Assembly (NCBI GenBank): GCA_947683625.1 | Contig: CANTUR010001410.1 | Coordinates: 1 to 64,000, forward strand | Source: Mallotus nudiflorus | Taxonomy: Eukaryota; Streptophyta; Magnoliopsida; Malpighiales; Euphorbiaceae | Direction: 5' to 3' | DNA: 64,000 nucleotides | Part shown: positions 37,976-48,388 of the stretch, one piece after another | How positions within the stretch are numbered: the stretch's first letter is position 1 | Layout: every line of letters begins with the position of its first letter | The notes under the pieces: generated by a model | The model's database searches: none | What the model saw: only the letters and a program-made list of their open reading frames with translations | What the model was told of the DNA's origin: nothing | Program-made: the position numbers and the translations under genes

Positions 37976-39338
37976 TCAAGAAGGGAAGAGATACAGGTAA
38001 GAAGCTCGCATCTCAGCTCCAGTCTCCCACGTATGCTCCTCTCGCATCTCAGCTCTAGTCTCCCACGTATGCTCCTCAACTCTATTGCTACGCCACAGAA
38101 CCTTGACCATCGGAATATGTTTTTGATAGCAATTGTCGAACTTGATAGTCAACGATCGTCATAGGTTTTTCCATAAACGTCAGATATTCACTCACTTCTA
38201 CACTGTCAGGCTGCAACACATGTGAAGGGTCTGAGATATACTTCCTCAGCATCAAGATATGAAATATCGGATGCACCTGTGACATACTCAGGGGCAAAGC
38301 CAACCGATATGCAATAGTGCCAACTCTTTCCAGAATCTCAAATGGTCTGATATATCTCGGTGCCAACTTACCCTTCCTGCCAAATCTCATCACACCCTTC
38401 ATCGAAGACACATTCATAAAAACATAGTCTCCAAGCTGAAATTCCACATCTCTCCACTTAGGATCCACATAGCTCTTCTGCCTGCTAACTACGGTCTCTA
38501 ATCTGCGCTTAATCACGATGACTTTCTCTGTAGCATCCTGAACCATCTCAGGTCCAATCAAAGCTCTTTCCCTAATCTCATCCCAACTCAGAGGGGATCT
38601 ACACTTCCTTCCGTACAACGCCTCATATGGTGCCATGCCAATACTGCTATGGTAGCTGTTATTATATGCAAACTCAACAAGAGGCAAATAATCATCCCAG
38701 CTACCTCCCAAATCCAGGACACACATCCTCAACATATCTTCCAGTGTCTGGATCGTTCTCTCAGACTGACTATCTGTCTGAAGATGAAAAGCAGTATCGA
38801 AGTCCAACCTAGTGCCCATCGCTTCCTGCAACTTCTGCCAAAAATGAGAGGTAAACACTGAACCTCTGTCTAACACAATGGACACAGGTACTCCATGAAG
38901 GCACACAATATGCTTCACATATAGCTTCTCCAATCTAGCTACCGAATAAGTGGCTTTCACAGGCAAGAAATGTGCAAACTTCATTAACCTATCCACAATC
39001 ACCTAGATGGAATCATATCCATCCTTAGAACGAGGTAAACCAACCACAAAATCCATAGCTATCCTTTCCCACTTCCACTCGGGAGTAGGAAGAGGCTGAA
39101 GCTTCCCAGAAGGCTTTTGATGTTCAACTTTCACTTGCTGACACTTCAGGCACTTAGCAACATAATCAGCGACATCCTTCTTCAGTCCGTCCCACCAGTA
39201 TAAATCTCTGATACTGTGGTACATCTTAGTGACACCCGAATGTACGCTATAGGCTGTAGAATGTGCTTCCCCTAGGATCTCTTCTCTCAAATCATCCACA
39301 TTAGGAACACACAATCTACCACTGATCCACAATGCACC
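37976..39338 (-). pseudogene. Broken integrase end of element F pol
   Basis: C-terminal part of the F polyprotein, ending at TGA 37978-37976 and cut at 39338 by copia J. The zinc module (H...H...CLKCQ) lies at about 39260-39120, the DDE core at about 39060-38640 and the tail near 38350-37980. Lesions: TAG replacing TGG before VIVDR (near 39003), a one-base insertion near 38125 that shifts the tail out of frame, and a 36 bp tandem duplication at 38005-38076. The other half continues at 48389. Confidence 0.92.
38005..38076. repeat. 36 bp tandem duplication in F integrase tail
   Basis: Copies at 38005-38040 and 38041-38076 differ at one base. The length is a multiple of three, so it would repeat 12 codons of the chromodomain-like tail. 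It is absent from A, C, D and I. Confidence 0.93.
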
Positions 39339-40876
39339 TGTTGGGTTCCGTGATGCAAACGCAGCGGAAAAATTAAAATTTTATCACGTTCCCAAGCCAG
39401 GATCCATGTAATTCGACTAATTGATTAAATCTAGGGTTTTAATAATCTTACCAAAACGCAGAAGAGGCAAGATTCTCTGGAAGGGTGAGAGGAGGTTCAC
39501 ACCGGTGACACCTTACCTCGAGTTTTTTTGGCTTGGTTGTTCGGATCAAGACGTCTCCAAAAGGATGCGTCCTCTATAGGTATCCACACGAACAGCCCTT
39601 CACAAAACGAATTTGAGTGTGTGTGCTAGCAACCTCTTGACTGTCTTACAAATCAAGAACAAAAAAGGAAAACTCTGTCTTTGTTTTCTAAGAGGAAAGA
39701 AAACGAATTTGGAGGCAAAAACAAGTGTGTGAAACCCTAGAGAATATAACATATTTATAGACTCCAAGTTAGGGTTTCACTTACCAATAACCTTTTGGTA
39801 ATTTTTTATTTATTATATTCTGATTTTGTTTAAAAACAAATCAAAAATAATATCTTATTTATTTATTTAAAATAACATTTATCTTAAATAAATAAATAAA
39901 TAAATAAAACACTTTAATTATTTATTTCCACAGAGTTTATTTTGGGCTTATTAAACCCATATCCGTTTTGGGCTTGTTCTAAGTGTGTGACCCTGTAGGT
40001 TCACATAACATTGGCAGTGGGCCTAAATCTCTATTTAGGCCTACAAGTCATAAGTGGCCTCTAGCAAGACATTATGACTACCCAAGTCATGTGAAGTCAA
40101 TAATCCGACATAACCTAATTACAGTGAATTTTATTGTCCCTTTATCTCATGATATCTTAATTGAACATAAGGCATAGAATGTCATCCTTATATAGTTCAA
40201 TATTATGACTTGATTCCAAGTAGACTGAAAATGATAACTCTTTATCAATTCATTTCAGCATGGCCATGCATTTTCATTCAGTCTATCTCATCAAGGGGCC
40301 TCTAGATATCTTTCTCATATTAATGAGGGATAAATTCCTTCTAAATCACTCACATTCCTCACATAACTAATTTTATATCCAACAACATTCTTTTAATCAT
40401 CCGGTTAAAGACAATGTTAGAATGTGTCAAAACATAAAATAGCTATGTAGAAATCCATGATGATTTCAAGGTCAAAGGACCGAAATAAAATTACTGTGAT
40501 AAGAAATACTTATGACAATAATCTATGTAGTATTCTCATAGTGGGTCAATCCAGTACATGATCTCTCATCATGTACCTATGAGTTGACTTAATATCTCAT
40601 ATTTATGATTAGTAAAACATAACCATCAGTCAACATCATACTAGCCTTAATACTTTAATATTCATATAATGAATAAATGGCTAGGGATAATTAGAATAGA
40701 ACTCTTATTTTAATCTAAGGGTTTTACTATCAAGTCACATACTTGATGGCCTTAGTAAGAATTAACCATTCATGTAATTATCATAAAATCAAATGATAAT
40801 ATAATACCTCTTTATTAATAAAATAAGAAAGTCAATACATAATCACAAATGATTGACCTAGTGCATATCACTAACA
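39339..40876 (-). repeat. 3' LTR of copia J (1538 bp)
   Basis: From TGTTGGGTTCCG to ATCACTAACA. By eye it matches the other LTR base for base except for an 8 bp difference in a TAAA-type repeat near 39890-39910. Short open frames inside it are identical in both LTRs and have no recognised product. Confidence 0.97.
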
Positions 40877-40887
40877 ATCTCCCACTT
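40877..40887 (-). other. Polypurine tract of copia J
   Basis: The minus strand reads AAGTGGGAGAT directly before TGTTAGTG of the LTR, the usual copia arrangement. The polyprotein stop codon is only a few bases upstream. Confidence 0.9.
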
Positions 40888-40890
40888 GCA

Positions 40891-43800
40891 CTAGGCCCAA
40901 TCAACATCGTATCGTATACCCATGGACCTAATATGACTCTCATGTTTAGGCTGTGGAAGAGGCTTAGTCAGTGGATCAGCAACATTATCATTTGTAGGTA
41001 CTCTGCATATCTTGACGTCTCCTCTCTCAATAATTTCTCGAATAAGATGATAACGCCTGAGTATGTGTTTGGATCTCTGATGTGATCTGGGCTCCTTAGC
41101 TTGGGCTATAGCTCCATTATTGTCACAATATAAGTTCACTGGATCTGATATACTAGGAATAACACCTAGTCCAGTTATGAACTTCTTAATCCAAACAGCT
41201 TCCTTAGCTGCTTCTGAGGCAGCTATGTACTCAGCTTCTGTTGTAGAATCAGCAACAGTGTCTTGCTTGGAACTCCTCCAACTCACTGCACCTCCATTCA
41301 AACAAAACACATATCCGGACTGTGATCGAAAATCATCCTTGTCAGTTTGGAAGCTGGCATCTGTGTAACCATTTACAACTAGCTCATCTTCCTGACCACC
41401 ATACAGTAAAAATGCATCCTTAGTTCTTCTCAAGTACTTAAGGATATTTTTGACTGCTGTCCAGTGACTTTCACCTGGGTCTGATTGGTATCTGCTCGTT
41501 GTGCTTAAGGCATATGAAATATCAGGTCGAGTACATAACATTGCATACATGATAGATCCAATAGCAGAAGCATATGGAATCTTACTCATGCGGTCTCGCT
41601 CATCTTGTGTCATAGGACACTGAGTCTTACTGAGACTAATGCCATGTGACATTGGCAAGAATCCTCTCTTGGAATCTTGCATATTAAACCTGTTCAATAC
41701 CTTATCAATATAAGTGCTTTGACTTAGGGCAATAAGCCTTTTAGATCTATCTCTATAGATCTTGATGCCTAATATATAAGCAGCTTCACCTAAGTCTTTC
41801 ATTGAGAAACAATTCCCTAACCATGATTTAACATTTTGTAAAATAGGGATATCATTTCCAATGAGTAGTATGTCATCCACATACAACACTAAAAACACAA
41901 TAGCACTCCCACTAACTTTCTTGTATACACAAGGTTCATCATCATTTTTAATGAAGCCAAATTCTTTGACTGCTTCATCAAAACGAAGATTCCAACTCCG
42001 AGATGCTTGCTTCAATCCATAAATGGATCTTTGAAGCTTGCATACCTTTCCAGAATTCTCAGGACTAACAAAACCCTCTGGTTGTGTCATGTACACATCC
42101 TCAAGTAAATTTCCATTAAGAAATGCTGTTTTGACGTCCATTTGCCATATTTCATAATCATAGTATGCAGCTATGGCAAGGAGAATTCGAATAGATTTTA
42201 GCATAGCCACTGGTGAAAAGGTTTCATCATAGTCTATACCATGTGTTTGTTTGAAACCTTTTGCAACCAGTCTTGCCTTAAAGGTATGCACATTGCCATC
42301 CATGTCGATTTTCTTTTTGAAAACCCATTTGCACCCAATAGTTTTTAAACCATCATTTGGGTCAATCAAGGTCCATACTTGATTATCATACATGGATTGC
42401 ATTTCTGATCTCATGGCTTCAAGCCATTTCTCAGAGTCAAGACTATTTATGGCCTCCTGATAGGATGTGGGCTCATTTTGATCCACAATTAACACATCAT
42501 AATCACTAGTTATGAGAAATCCATATCTCATGGGGATTTGACGTGTCCTATCAGACCTCCTTGGGCCTTCTGGTACTTGTGCAGGCTCAACAACTTCTTG
42601 TTGATTCAGCTGCGGTTCCATATCATGTACAATGCAATTTTGTGGGCCTTGAATTTCTTCAAGTTGCACTGTGCTCCCACTGGTTCCTTTGGAAATAAAC
42701 TCTTTTTCCAAAAATACACCATTCCGAGACACAAACACTTTGTTCTCAGATGCATTGTAGAAGTAATATCCTTTAGTTTCTTTAGGATATCCCACAAAAA
42801 GGCATTTATTAGATTTGGGTGCTAGTTTATCTGAAATTTGACGTTTCACAAAAGCATCACAACCCCAAATCTTAAGAAAAGACAAACTAGGAGTTTTTCC
42901 AGTCCATTTCTCATATGGTGTCTTTTCAACTGCCTTTGATGGAACTCTATTCAAAATGAATGCAGCAGTTTCTAAAGCATATCCCCAAAAAGAGATTGGA
43001 AGATCAGATTGACTCATCATAGATCGAACCATATCCAATAGAGTTCGATTTCTACGTTCAGACACACCATTCCATTGTGGTGTACCTGGAGGAGTCAATT
43101 GTGAAACAATCCCACAATCTCTAAGATGATCTGTAAATTCTTGGTTTAAATATTCACCACCTCGATCAGATCTTAGTGTTTTAATATTTTTACCAAGTTG
43201 ATTTTGTACTTCATTCTTGAAAATTTTGAACTTTTCAAAAGATTCAGATTTATGTTTCATTAGATAGAGATAACCATATCTACTAAAATCATCTGTGAAA
43301 GTTATGAAGTATTGAAAACCTCCTCTAGCAGTTGAGCTTAATGGTCCACATACATCAGAATGTATTAGGCCCAATAAGTCATTAGCCCTCTCACTTTGTC
43401 CAGTAAAAGGTGTTTTAGTCATTTTTCCAAGTAAACAAGATTCACATGTATCAAATGATTCATAATCAAATGAATTTAAAAGCCCATTTTGGTGTAGCTT
43501 TGAAATGCGTTTCTGATTTATATGGCCTAAACGACAATGCCAGAGGTAGGTGAAGTTTAAATCATTAGATTTAGACTTCTTTGTATCAACGTTATAGATT
43601 GGCATTTCATTAGTGTCTTCGGCATCTAAAACATAGAGTCCACTAGTGCATGGAGCATATCCATAGAAAATGTTATCATGATAAATACTGCATTTATTAT
43701 TCTTAATAATAAATTCAAATCCTTTCTTGTCCAAACAAGAAACAGAAATAATATTCCTACACAAAGTAGGTACATAATAACAACTTTCTAAAGATAAAAT

Positions 43801-44865
43801 AAGTCCACTAGGCAAAGGTAACTCATAAGTTCCTACAGCTAAAGCAGCAACTCTTGCTCCATTGCCAACTCGTAAGTACACTTCGCCTCTTGCCAATGAT
43901 CTACTCCTTTTTAGACCCTGCACATTTGTACAAATGTGAGATCCTGATCCAGTATCTAATACCCAAGAATCAGAAGCAGAAGCAGATAAATTTAATTCTA
44001 TAACATGAATACCTGAAGAGGTAGTCTCACCACCCTTTTTCTTCTTCAGATCATCCAAATAGAGCCTGCAATTTCTTTTCCAATGGCCTGGCTCATTACA
44101 GAAAAAACAGATTCCTTCCTTTGCTTTGGGTTCAGCTTTGGATTTGGGCTTGGGCTTTGGCTTGGGCTTCTGAAAGCTTTTAAAGACCTTGCCCTTTCCC
44201 TTTCCAACCCTTTTCATCCCCTTTCCCTTATTGACCATGAGAACATCCTTGGTGTTACTCTTGATGTTCTTTTCAGCAGTTTTCAGCATCCCATGCAACT
44301 CTGAAACAGTCTTCTCCATACTATGCATATTGAAATTCATAATGAAGCTATCATAAGCTTCAGGCAAAGATTGGAGAATAATATCCACAGCCAGTTCTTG
44401 TTCAATATTGAGACCAAGCTTGTCCAAGTGATCAAGATGACCCTTCATCTTGAGAACATGAGGACTGACAGAGCCGCCAGTAGTCAGCTTGCAAGAAAGC
44501 AATGCCCTGATGGTATTGAACCTTTCAATTCTAGCTTTCTCTTGGAACATTTCCTTGAGATGGCCTATCATAGTATAAGCCTCCATTTCCATCAGTTGCT
44601 TTTGCAGCTCAGATTCCATACATCCAAGCATGACACAAGTGACATCAGTAGAATCATTGAGATGCTTGGTATAAGCATCCTTTTGTGCTCTAGGAGCATT
44701 GGCAGCTGGTTCCTCAGGGATGGGTTGATCAAGGATGTATTCCTTTCTCTCATGCCTAAGAACAATTCTTAGGTTTCTGTACCAGTCAAGAAAATTAGTC
44801 CCATTGAGCTTATCCTTCTCAAGGATCGATCGCAGTGACATGGTAGGTGTAGTGTTTGAAGTCAT
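40891..44865 (-). CDS. gag-pol: Intact copia Gag-Pol polyprotein (1324 aa)
   Basis: Uninterrupted from ATG 44865-44863 to TAG 40893-40891. Gag occupies about residues 1-250, ending in a Lys/Pro-rich stretch; a CCHC knuckle has C253, C256, H261 and C266. The aspartic protease active site DTGSGSH is at 304-310. Integrase follows: zinc ligands H443, H448, C474 and C477, and catalytic D504, D567 (SDRGGEY) and E603. Reverse transcriptase starts near 835, with D910 and YVDD at 995-998. RNase H is at the C-terminus (TDAS, EAEY and CDNNGA). All catalytic residues I could check are present. The protein should self-cleave, reverse transcribe the element RNA in cytoplasmic particles and insert the DNA in the nucleus. 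Gag and pol share one frame, with no frameshift or stop between them. Confidence 0.97.
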   Translation of the reverse strand: MTSNTTPTMSLRSILEKDKLNGTNFLDWYRNLRIVLRHERKEYILDQPIPEEPAANAPRAQKDAYTKHLNDSTDVTCVMLGCMESELQKQLMEMEAYTMIGHLKEMFQEKARIERFNTIRALLSCKLTTGGSVSPHVLKMKGHLDHLDKLGLNIEQELAVDIILQSLPEAYDSFIMNFNMHSMEKTVSELHGMLKTAEKNIKSNTKDVLMVNKGKGMKRVGKGKGKVFKSFQKPKPKPKPKSKAEPKAKEGICFFCNEPGHWKRNCRLYLDDLKKKKGGETTSSGIHVIELNLSASASDSWVLDTGSGSHICTNVQGLKRSRSLARGEVYLRVGNGARVAALAVGTYELPLPSGLILSLESCYYVPTLCRNIISVSCLDKKGFEFIIKNNKCSIYHDNIFYGYAPCTSGLYVLDAEDTNEMPIYNVDTKKSKSNDLNFTYLWHCRLGHINQKRISKLHQNGLLNSFDYESFDTCESCLLGKMTKTPFTGQSERANDLLGLIHSDVCGPLSSTARGGFQYFITFTDDFSRYGYLYLMKHKSESFEKFKIFKNEVQNQLGKNIKTLRSDRGGEYLNQEFTDHLRDCGIVSQLTPPGTPQWNGVSERRNRTLLDMVRSMMSQSDLPISFWGYALETAAFILNRVPSKAVEKTPYEKWTGKTPSLSFLKIWGCDAFVKRQISDKLAPKSNKCLFVGYPKETKGYYFYNASENKVFVSRNGVFLEKEFISKGTSGSTVQLEEIQGPQNCIVHDMEPQLNQQEVVEPAQVPEGPRRSDRTRQIPMRYGFLITSDYDVLIVDQNEPTSYQEAINSLDSEKWLEAMRSEMQSMYDNQVWTLIDPNDGLKTIGCKWVFKKKIDMDGNVHTFKARLVAKGFKQTHGIDYDETFSPVAMLKSIRILLAIAAYYDYEIWQMDVKTAFLNGNLLEDVYMTQPEGFVSPENSGKVCKLQRSIYGLKQASRSWNLRFDEAVKEFGFIKNDDEPCVYKKVSGSAIVFLVLYVDDILLIGNDIPILQNVKSWLGNCFSMKDLGEAAYILGIKIYRDRSKRLIALSQSTYIDKVLNRFNMQDSKRGFLPMSHGISLSKTQCPMTQDERDRMSKIPYASAIGSIMYAMLCTRPDISYALSTTSRYQSDPGESHWTAVKNILKYLRRTKDAFLLYGGQEDELVVNGYTDASFQTDKDDFRSQSGYVFCLNGGAVSWRSSKQDTVADSTTEAEYIAASEAAKEAVWIKKFITGLGVIPSISDPVNLYCDNNGAIAQAKEPRSHQRSKHILRRYHLIREIIERGDVKICRVPTNDNVADPLTKPLPQPKHESHIRSMGIRYDVDWA

Positions 44866-46828
44866 TATCTACAACAAATATATGCAAAGTCCATTCAGTA
44901 TTTTATTAAATATTTATAAGGCATAATAAAAACTCCCACTAAATTTACTCAAATCAATAACCCTCTAAGTTAATTTTAGAAATTTTAGTGGGCCAAGATC
45001 CATATTTCACCATACTTTAAGTGAGCTTTGGCTCATGACCTAAAATATGGTTATTTAGGTAGATAACTCTTATCAATTACATCTCATGTAACTCTTGGAT
45101 GGTATGGGATTTGACATCACATGTCATGGCTAAAAATCCCATCTAATGCCCTAGGTCCAAAACCATTTTGATAACCTAGTTAAGTCAAACCATATCAAAC
45201 GTTTGGATAGCACCATTATCCAACTTGCCTTCCCCAGATAAAATTTATACACCCTGCTTTGGCAGGCTCATATATAATAATCTAAGACTTGACAAGTGTT
45301 GAACTTATGGAAGGCATTATAATGACTTAATATTAAATGAGGGTTCATTTTTATTTAATCGTATTCAATTATTGTTATGTTGTATTGCATGGCATCATAT
45401 GGCATCACATACATGGCATCACATGGCATCGCATACATAACAACAAATAAATAAATGTAACATAGCATGGCCCAAATCTAAGTTGATCTTCATAAGCCAA
45501 TATGAAGATCAATGGTCAAACCTAGGTAATATTACAATTACAAATTGAGCCTCCAACTTGGATCTCCATCTTCTACCATGGATCTCCCTTTTGGTTCCCA
45601 CCTTGGATCTCCATCCTGGGCCTCCAACTTGAATTGCACCATGGGTCTTGATTTACAAAAATTGTTGTAATTTATTCTACACTTTTCTAATAAAATAAAT
45701 ACAACAAAACAAAAACGACTCGCAGGCCGTATTTAAAATTACAACCCATAAAAATAAAATCCAATCACATTGGTCTGAGGGCCATGCTATGCACCATGCA
45801 TAAAACAACAAACATGTATAACATAATAATCTATTTAGTTATTAAATCTAATCATTATGTTAAAAATAAACTAATGTGACAATTCTTTCGGTGAGTTACC
45901 TTTCAAATTTCTGAACATTAATGAATTTTCGTAATCAAATTACTATAAAATCAATTTGTTCAAAATAGACAAAAACGCTCAATTAAAACAGCCACCTTAA
46001 AACCCTTATTTGCGTCAAGAAAGCAATTAACCAATTTTGTAATCATATTACTAAATCAGTTTGTTGCTTAAAAACATCACTCTTTGTAAACATTTTACAG
46101 TCTGAAAAATCTGTTCAAAACAGATCAAAAAAATTTTTTTTTTTTTAATTAAAACAGACGCATCCATTAAGAAAACCCTAATTTGTGTAATCAAAATTAC
46201 AGCTTGAACGAATGTATAGAAAACATATCCATTCTGCATAATCTGTTTAACATTTAAACAGATTGCCCTTAACACATAATCTGCATAATCACAAAATTTC
46301 TGTTTCAGATTTAATTAAAAACGATTTTCCTAATCAAATAGAAAACGTTTTTCTAATTAAAATAGGAAACAAATAAGCTGCTTCAATTAATCATATTAAT
46401 CAAAACAGAATATATAACAGATTTAAATCCTTAAGTGATTAGGTTTTTGAAAACAGAATTTCTGTTTCAGATTTAATTAAAAACGATTTTCCTAATCAAA
46501 TAGAAAACGTTTTTCTAATTAAAATAGGAAACAAATATGTTGCTTCAATTAATCATATTAATCAAAACATTATTCTTAATTCGTTTTTCATAAAAAAAAC
46601 ATCATACAAAATCGTTTTTCATGAAACAGCATTCTTAATTCATAAAATCAAAACTGTTTTTAGTTTAATCACATTAAACCATTAAAAACATTAATCAAAT
46701 TAATGTTTAATTCCATTTTTAAATAGATTACCCAGAATTGTCACAAAACAAATCAAAACCCCTTTTGATAATTTTGAAACCCTAACATATATCACATATA
46801 CACAGAATCAATTAATCGAATTACAAGT
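44866..46828 (-). other. Untranslated leader of copia J (about 2 kb)
   Basis: Lies between primer site and the gag ATG. No coding frame is supported. It is AT-rich toward the LTR. Toward gag it has short imperfect repeats of GGCATCACAT (about 45390-45440) and of GGATCTCCATC (about 45560-45620), and a 113 bp direct repeat near the LTR. It is unusually long for a leader of this class; it may contain packaging or translation signals, or an intron, but nothing specific is recognised. Confidence 0.75.
46295..46569. repeat. 113 bp direct repeat in copia J leader
   Basis: Copies at 46295-46407 and 46457-46569 are offset by 162 bp and differ at about two bases (AAGCTG versus ATGTTG). Each also contains short internal inverted A/T-rich motifs (AAAACG and CGTTTT). 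Confidence 0.93.
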
Positions 46829-46841
46829 GGCTCTGATACCA
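46829..46841 (-). other. Primer binding site of copia J
   Basis: The minus strand reads TGGTATCAGAGCC, complementary to initiator tRNA-Met, one base inside the 5' LTR. Confidence 0.95.
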
Positions 46842-46842
46842 C

Positions 46843-48388
46843 TGTTGGGTTCCGTGATGCAAACGCAGCGGAAAAATTAAAATTTTATCACGTTCCCAAG
46901 CCAGGATCCATGTAATTCGACTAATTGATTAAATCTAGGGTTTTAATAATCTTACCAAAACGCAGAAGAGGCAAGATTCTCTGGAAGGGTGAGAGGAGGT
47001 TCACACCGGTGACACCTTACCTCGAGTTTTTTTGGCTTGGTTGTTCGGATCAAGACGTCTCCAAAAGGATGCGTCCTCTATAGGTATCCACACGAACAGC
47101 CCTTCACAAAACGAATTTGAGTGTGTGTGCTAGCAACCTCTTGACTGTCTTACAAATCAAGAACAAAAAAGGAAAACTCTGTCTTTGTTTTCTAAGAGGA
47201 AAGAAAACGAATTTGGAGGCAAAAACAAGTGTGTGAAACCCTAGAGAATATAACATATTTATAGACTCCAAGTTAGGGTTTCACTTACCAATAACCTTTT
47301 GGTAATTTTTTATTTATTATATTCTGATTTTGTTTAAAAACAAATCAAAAATAATATCTTATTTATTTATTTAAAATAACATTTATCTTAAATAAATAAA
47401 CAAATAAATAAATAAATAAAACACTTTAATTATTTATTTCCACAGAGTTTATTTTGGGCTTATTAAACCCATATCCGTTTTGGGCTTGTTCTAAGTGTGT
47501 GACCCTGTAGGTTCACATAACATTGGCAGTGGGCCTAAATCTCTATTTAGGCCTACAAGTCATAAGTGGCCTCTAGCAAGACATTATGACTACCCAAGTC
47601 ATGTGAAGTCAATAATCCGACATAACCTAATTACAGTGAATTTTATTGTCCCTTTATCTCATGATATCTTAATTGAACATAAGGCATAGAATGTCATCCT
47701 TATATAGTTCAATATTATGACTTGATTCCAAGTAGACTGAAAATGATAACTCTTTATCAATTCATTTCAGCATGGCCATGCATTTTCATTCAGTCTATCT
47801 CATCAAGGGGCCTCTAGATATCTTTCTCATATTAATGAGGGATAAATTCCTTCTAAATCACTCACATTCCTCACATAACTAATTTTATATCCAACAACAT
47901 TCTTTTAATCATCCGGTTAAAGACAATGTTAGAATGTGTCAAAACATAAAATAGCTATGTAGAAATCCATGATGATTTCAAGGTCAAAGGACCGAAATAA
48001 AATTACTGTGATAAGAAATACTTATGACAATAATCTATGTAGTATTCTCATAGTGGGTCAATCCAGTACATGATCTCTCATCATGTACCTATGAGTTGAC
48101 TTAATATCTCATATTTATGATTAGTAAAACATAACCATCAGTCAACATCATACTAGCCTTAATACTTTAATATTCATATAATGAATAAATGGCTAGGGAT
48201 AATTAGAATAGAACTCTTATTTTAATCTAAGGGTTTTACTATCAAGTCACATACTTGATGGCCTTAGTAAGAATTAACCATTCATGTAATTATCATAAAA
48301 TCAAATGATAATATAATACCTCTTTATTAATAAAATAAGAAAGTCAATACATAATCACAAATGATTGACCTAGTGCATATCACTAACA
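46843..48388 (-). repeat. 5' LTR of copia J (1546 bp)
   Basis: From TGTTGGGTTCCG at 46843 to CACTAACA at 48388, followed by the second GCACC. It is eight bases longer than the 3' LTR because of one repeat-length difference near 47405. Confidence 0.97.

Larger units (their letters stand above)
39339..48388 (-). mobile_element. Complete young Ty1/copia element J (9050 bp)
   Basis: Full element with two near-identical LTRs, primer site, 2 kb leader, one uninterrupted polyprotein and polypurine tract. It is flanked by GCACC on both sides (39334-39338 and 48389-48393) inside the integrase region of F. Integrase precedes reverse transcriptase, which defines Ty1/copia. Intact coding and LTR identity make it the youngest element of the window and possibly autonomous. 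Lineage within copia (Tork/Angela-like is possible) is not resolved. Confidence 0.97.

Noticed and set aside
39983..40177. 64-codon open frame repeated exactly at 47495-47689
   Set aside because: Identity follows from its position in the two copies of the copia J LTR; it is antisense to the element and has no recognised motif.
42538..42825. Plus-strand open frames opposite the copia polyprotein
   Set aside because: Antisense shadows of a clearly conserved minus-strand protein, with no domain or start context.
45390..45620. Short repeats in the copia leader as a satellite array
   Set aside because: Only a few imperfect units of GGCATCACAT and GGATCTCCATC; too few and irregular for a satellite.
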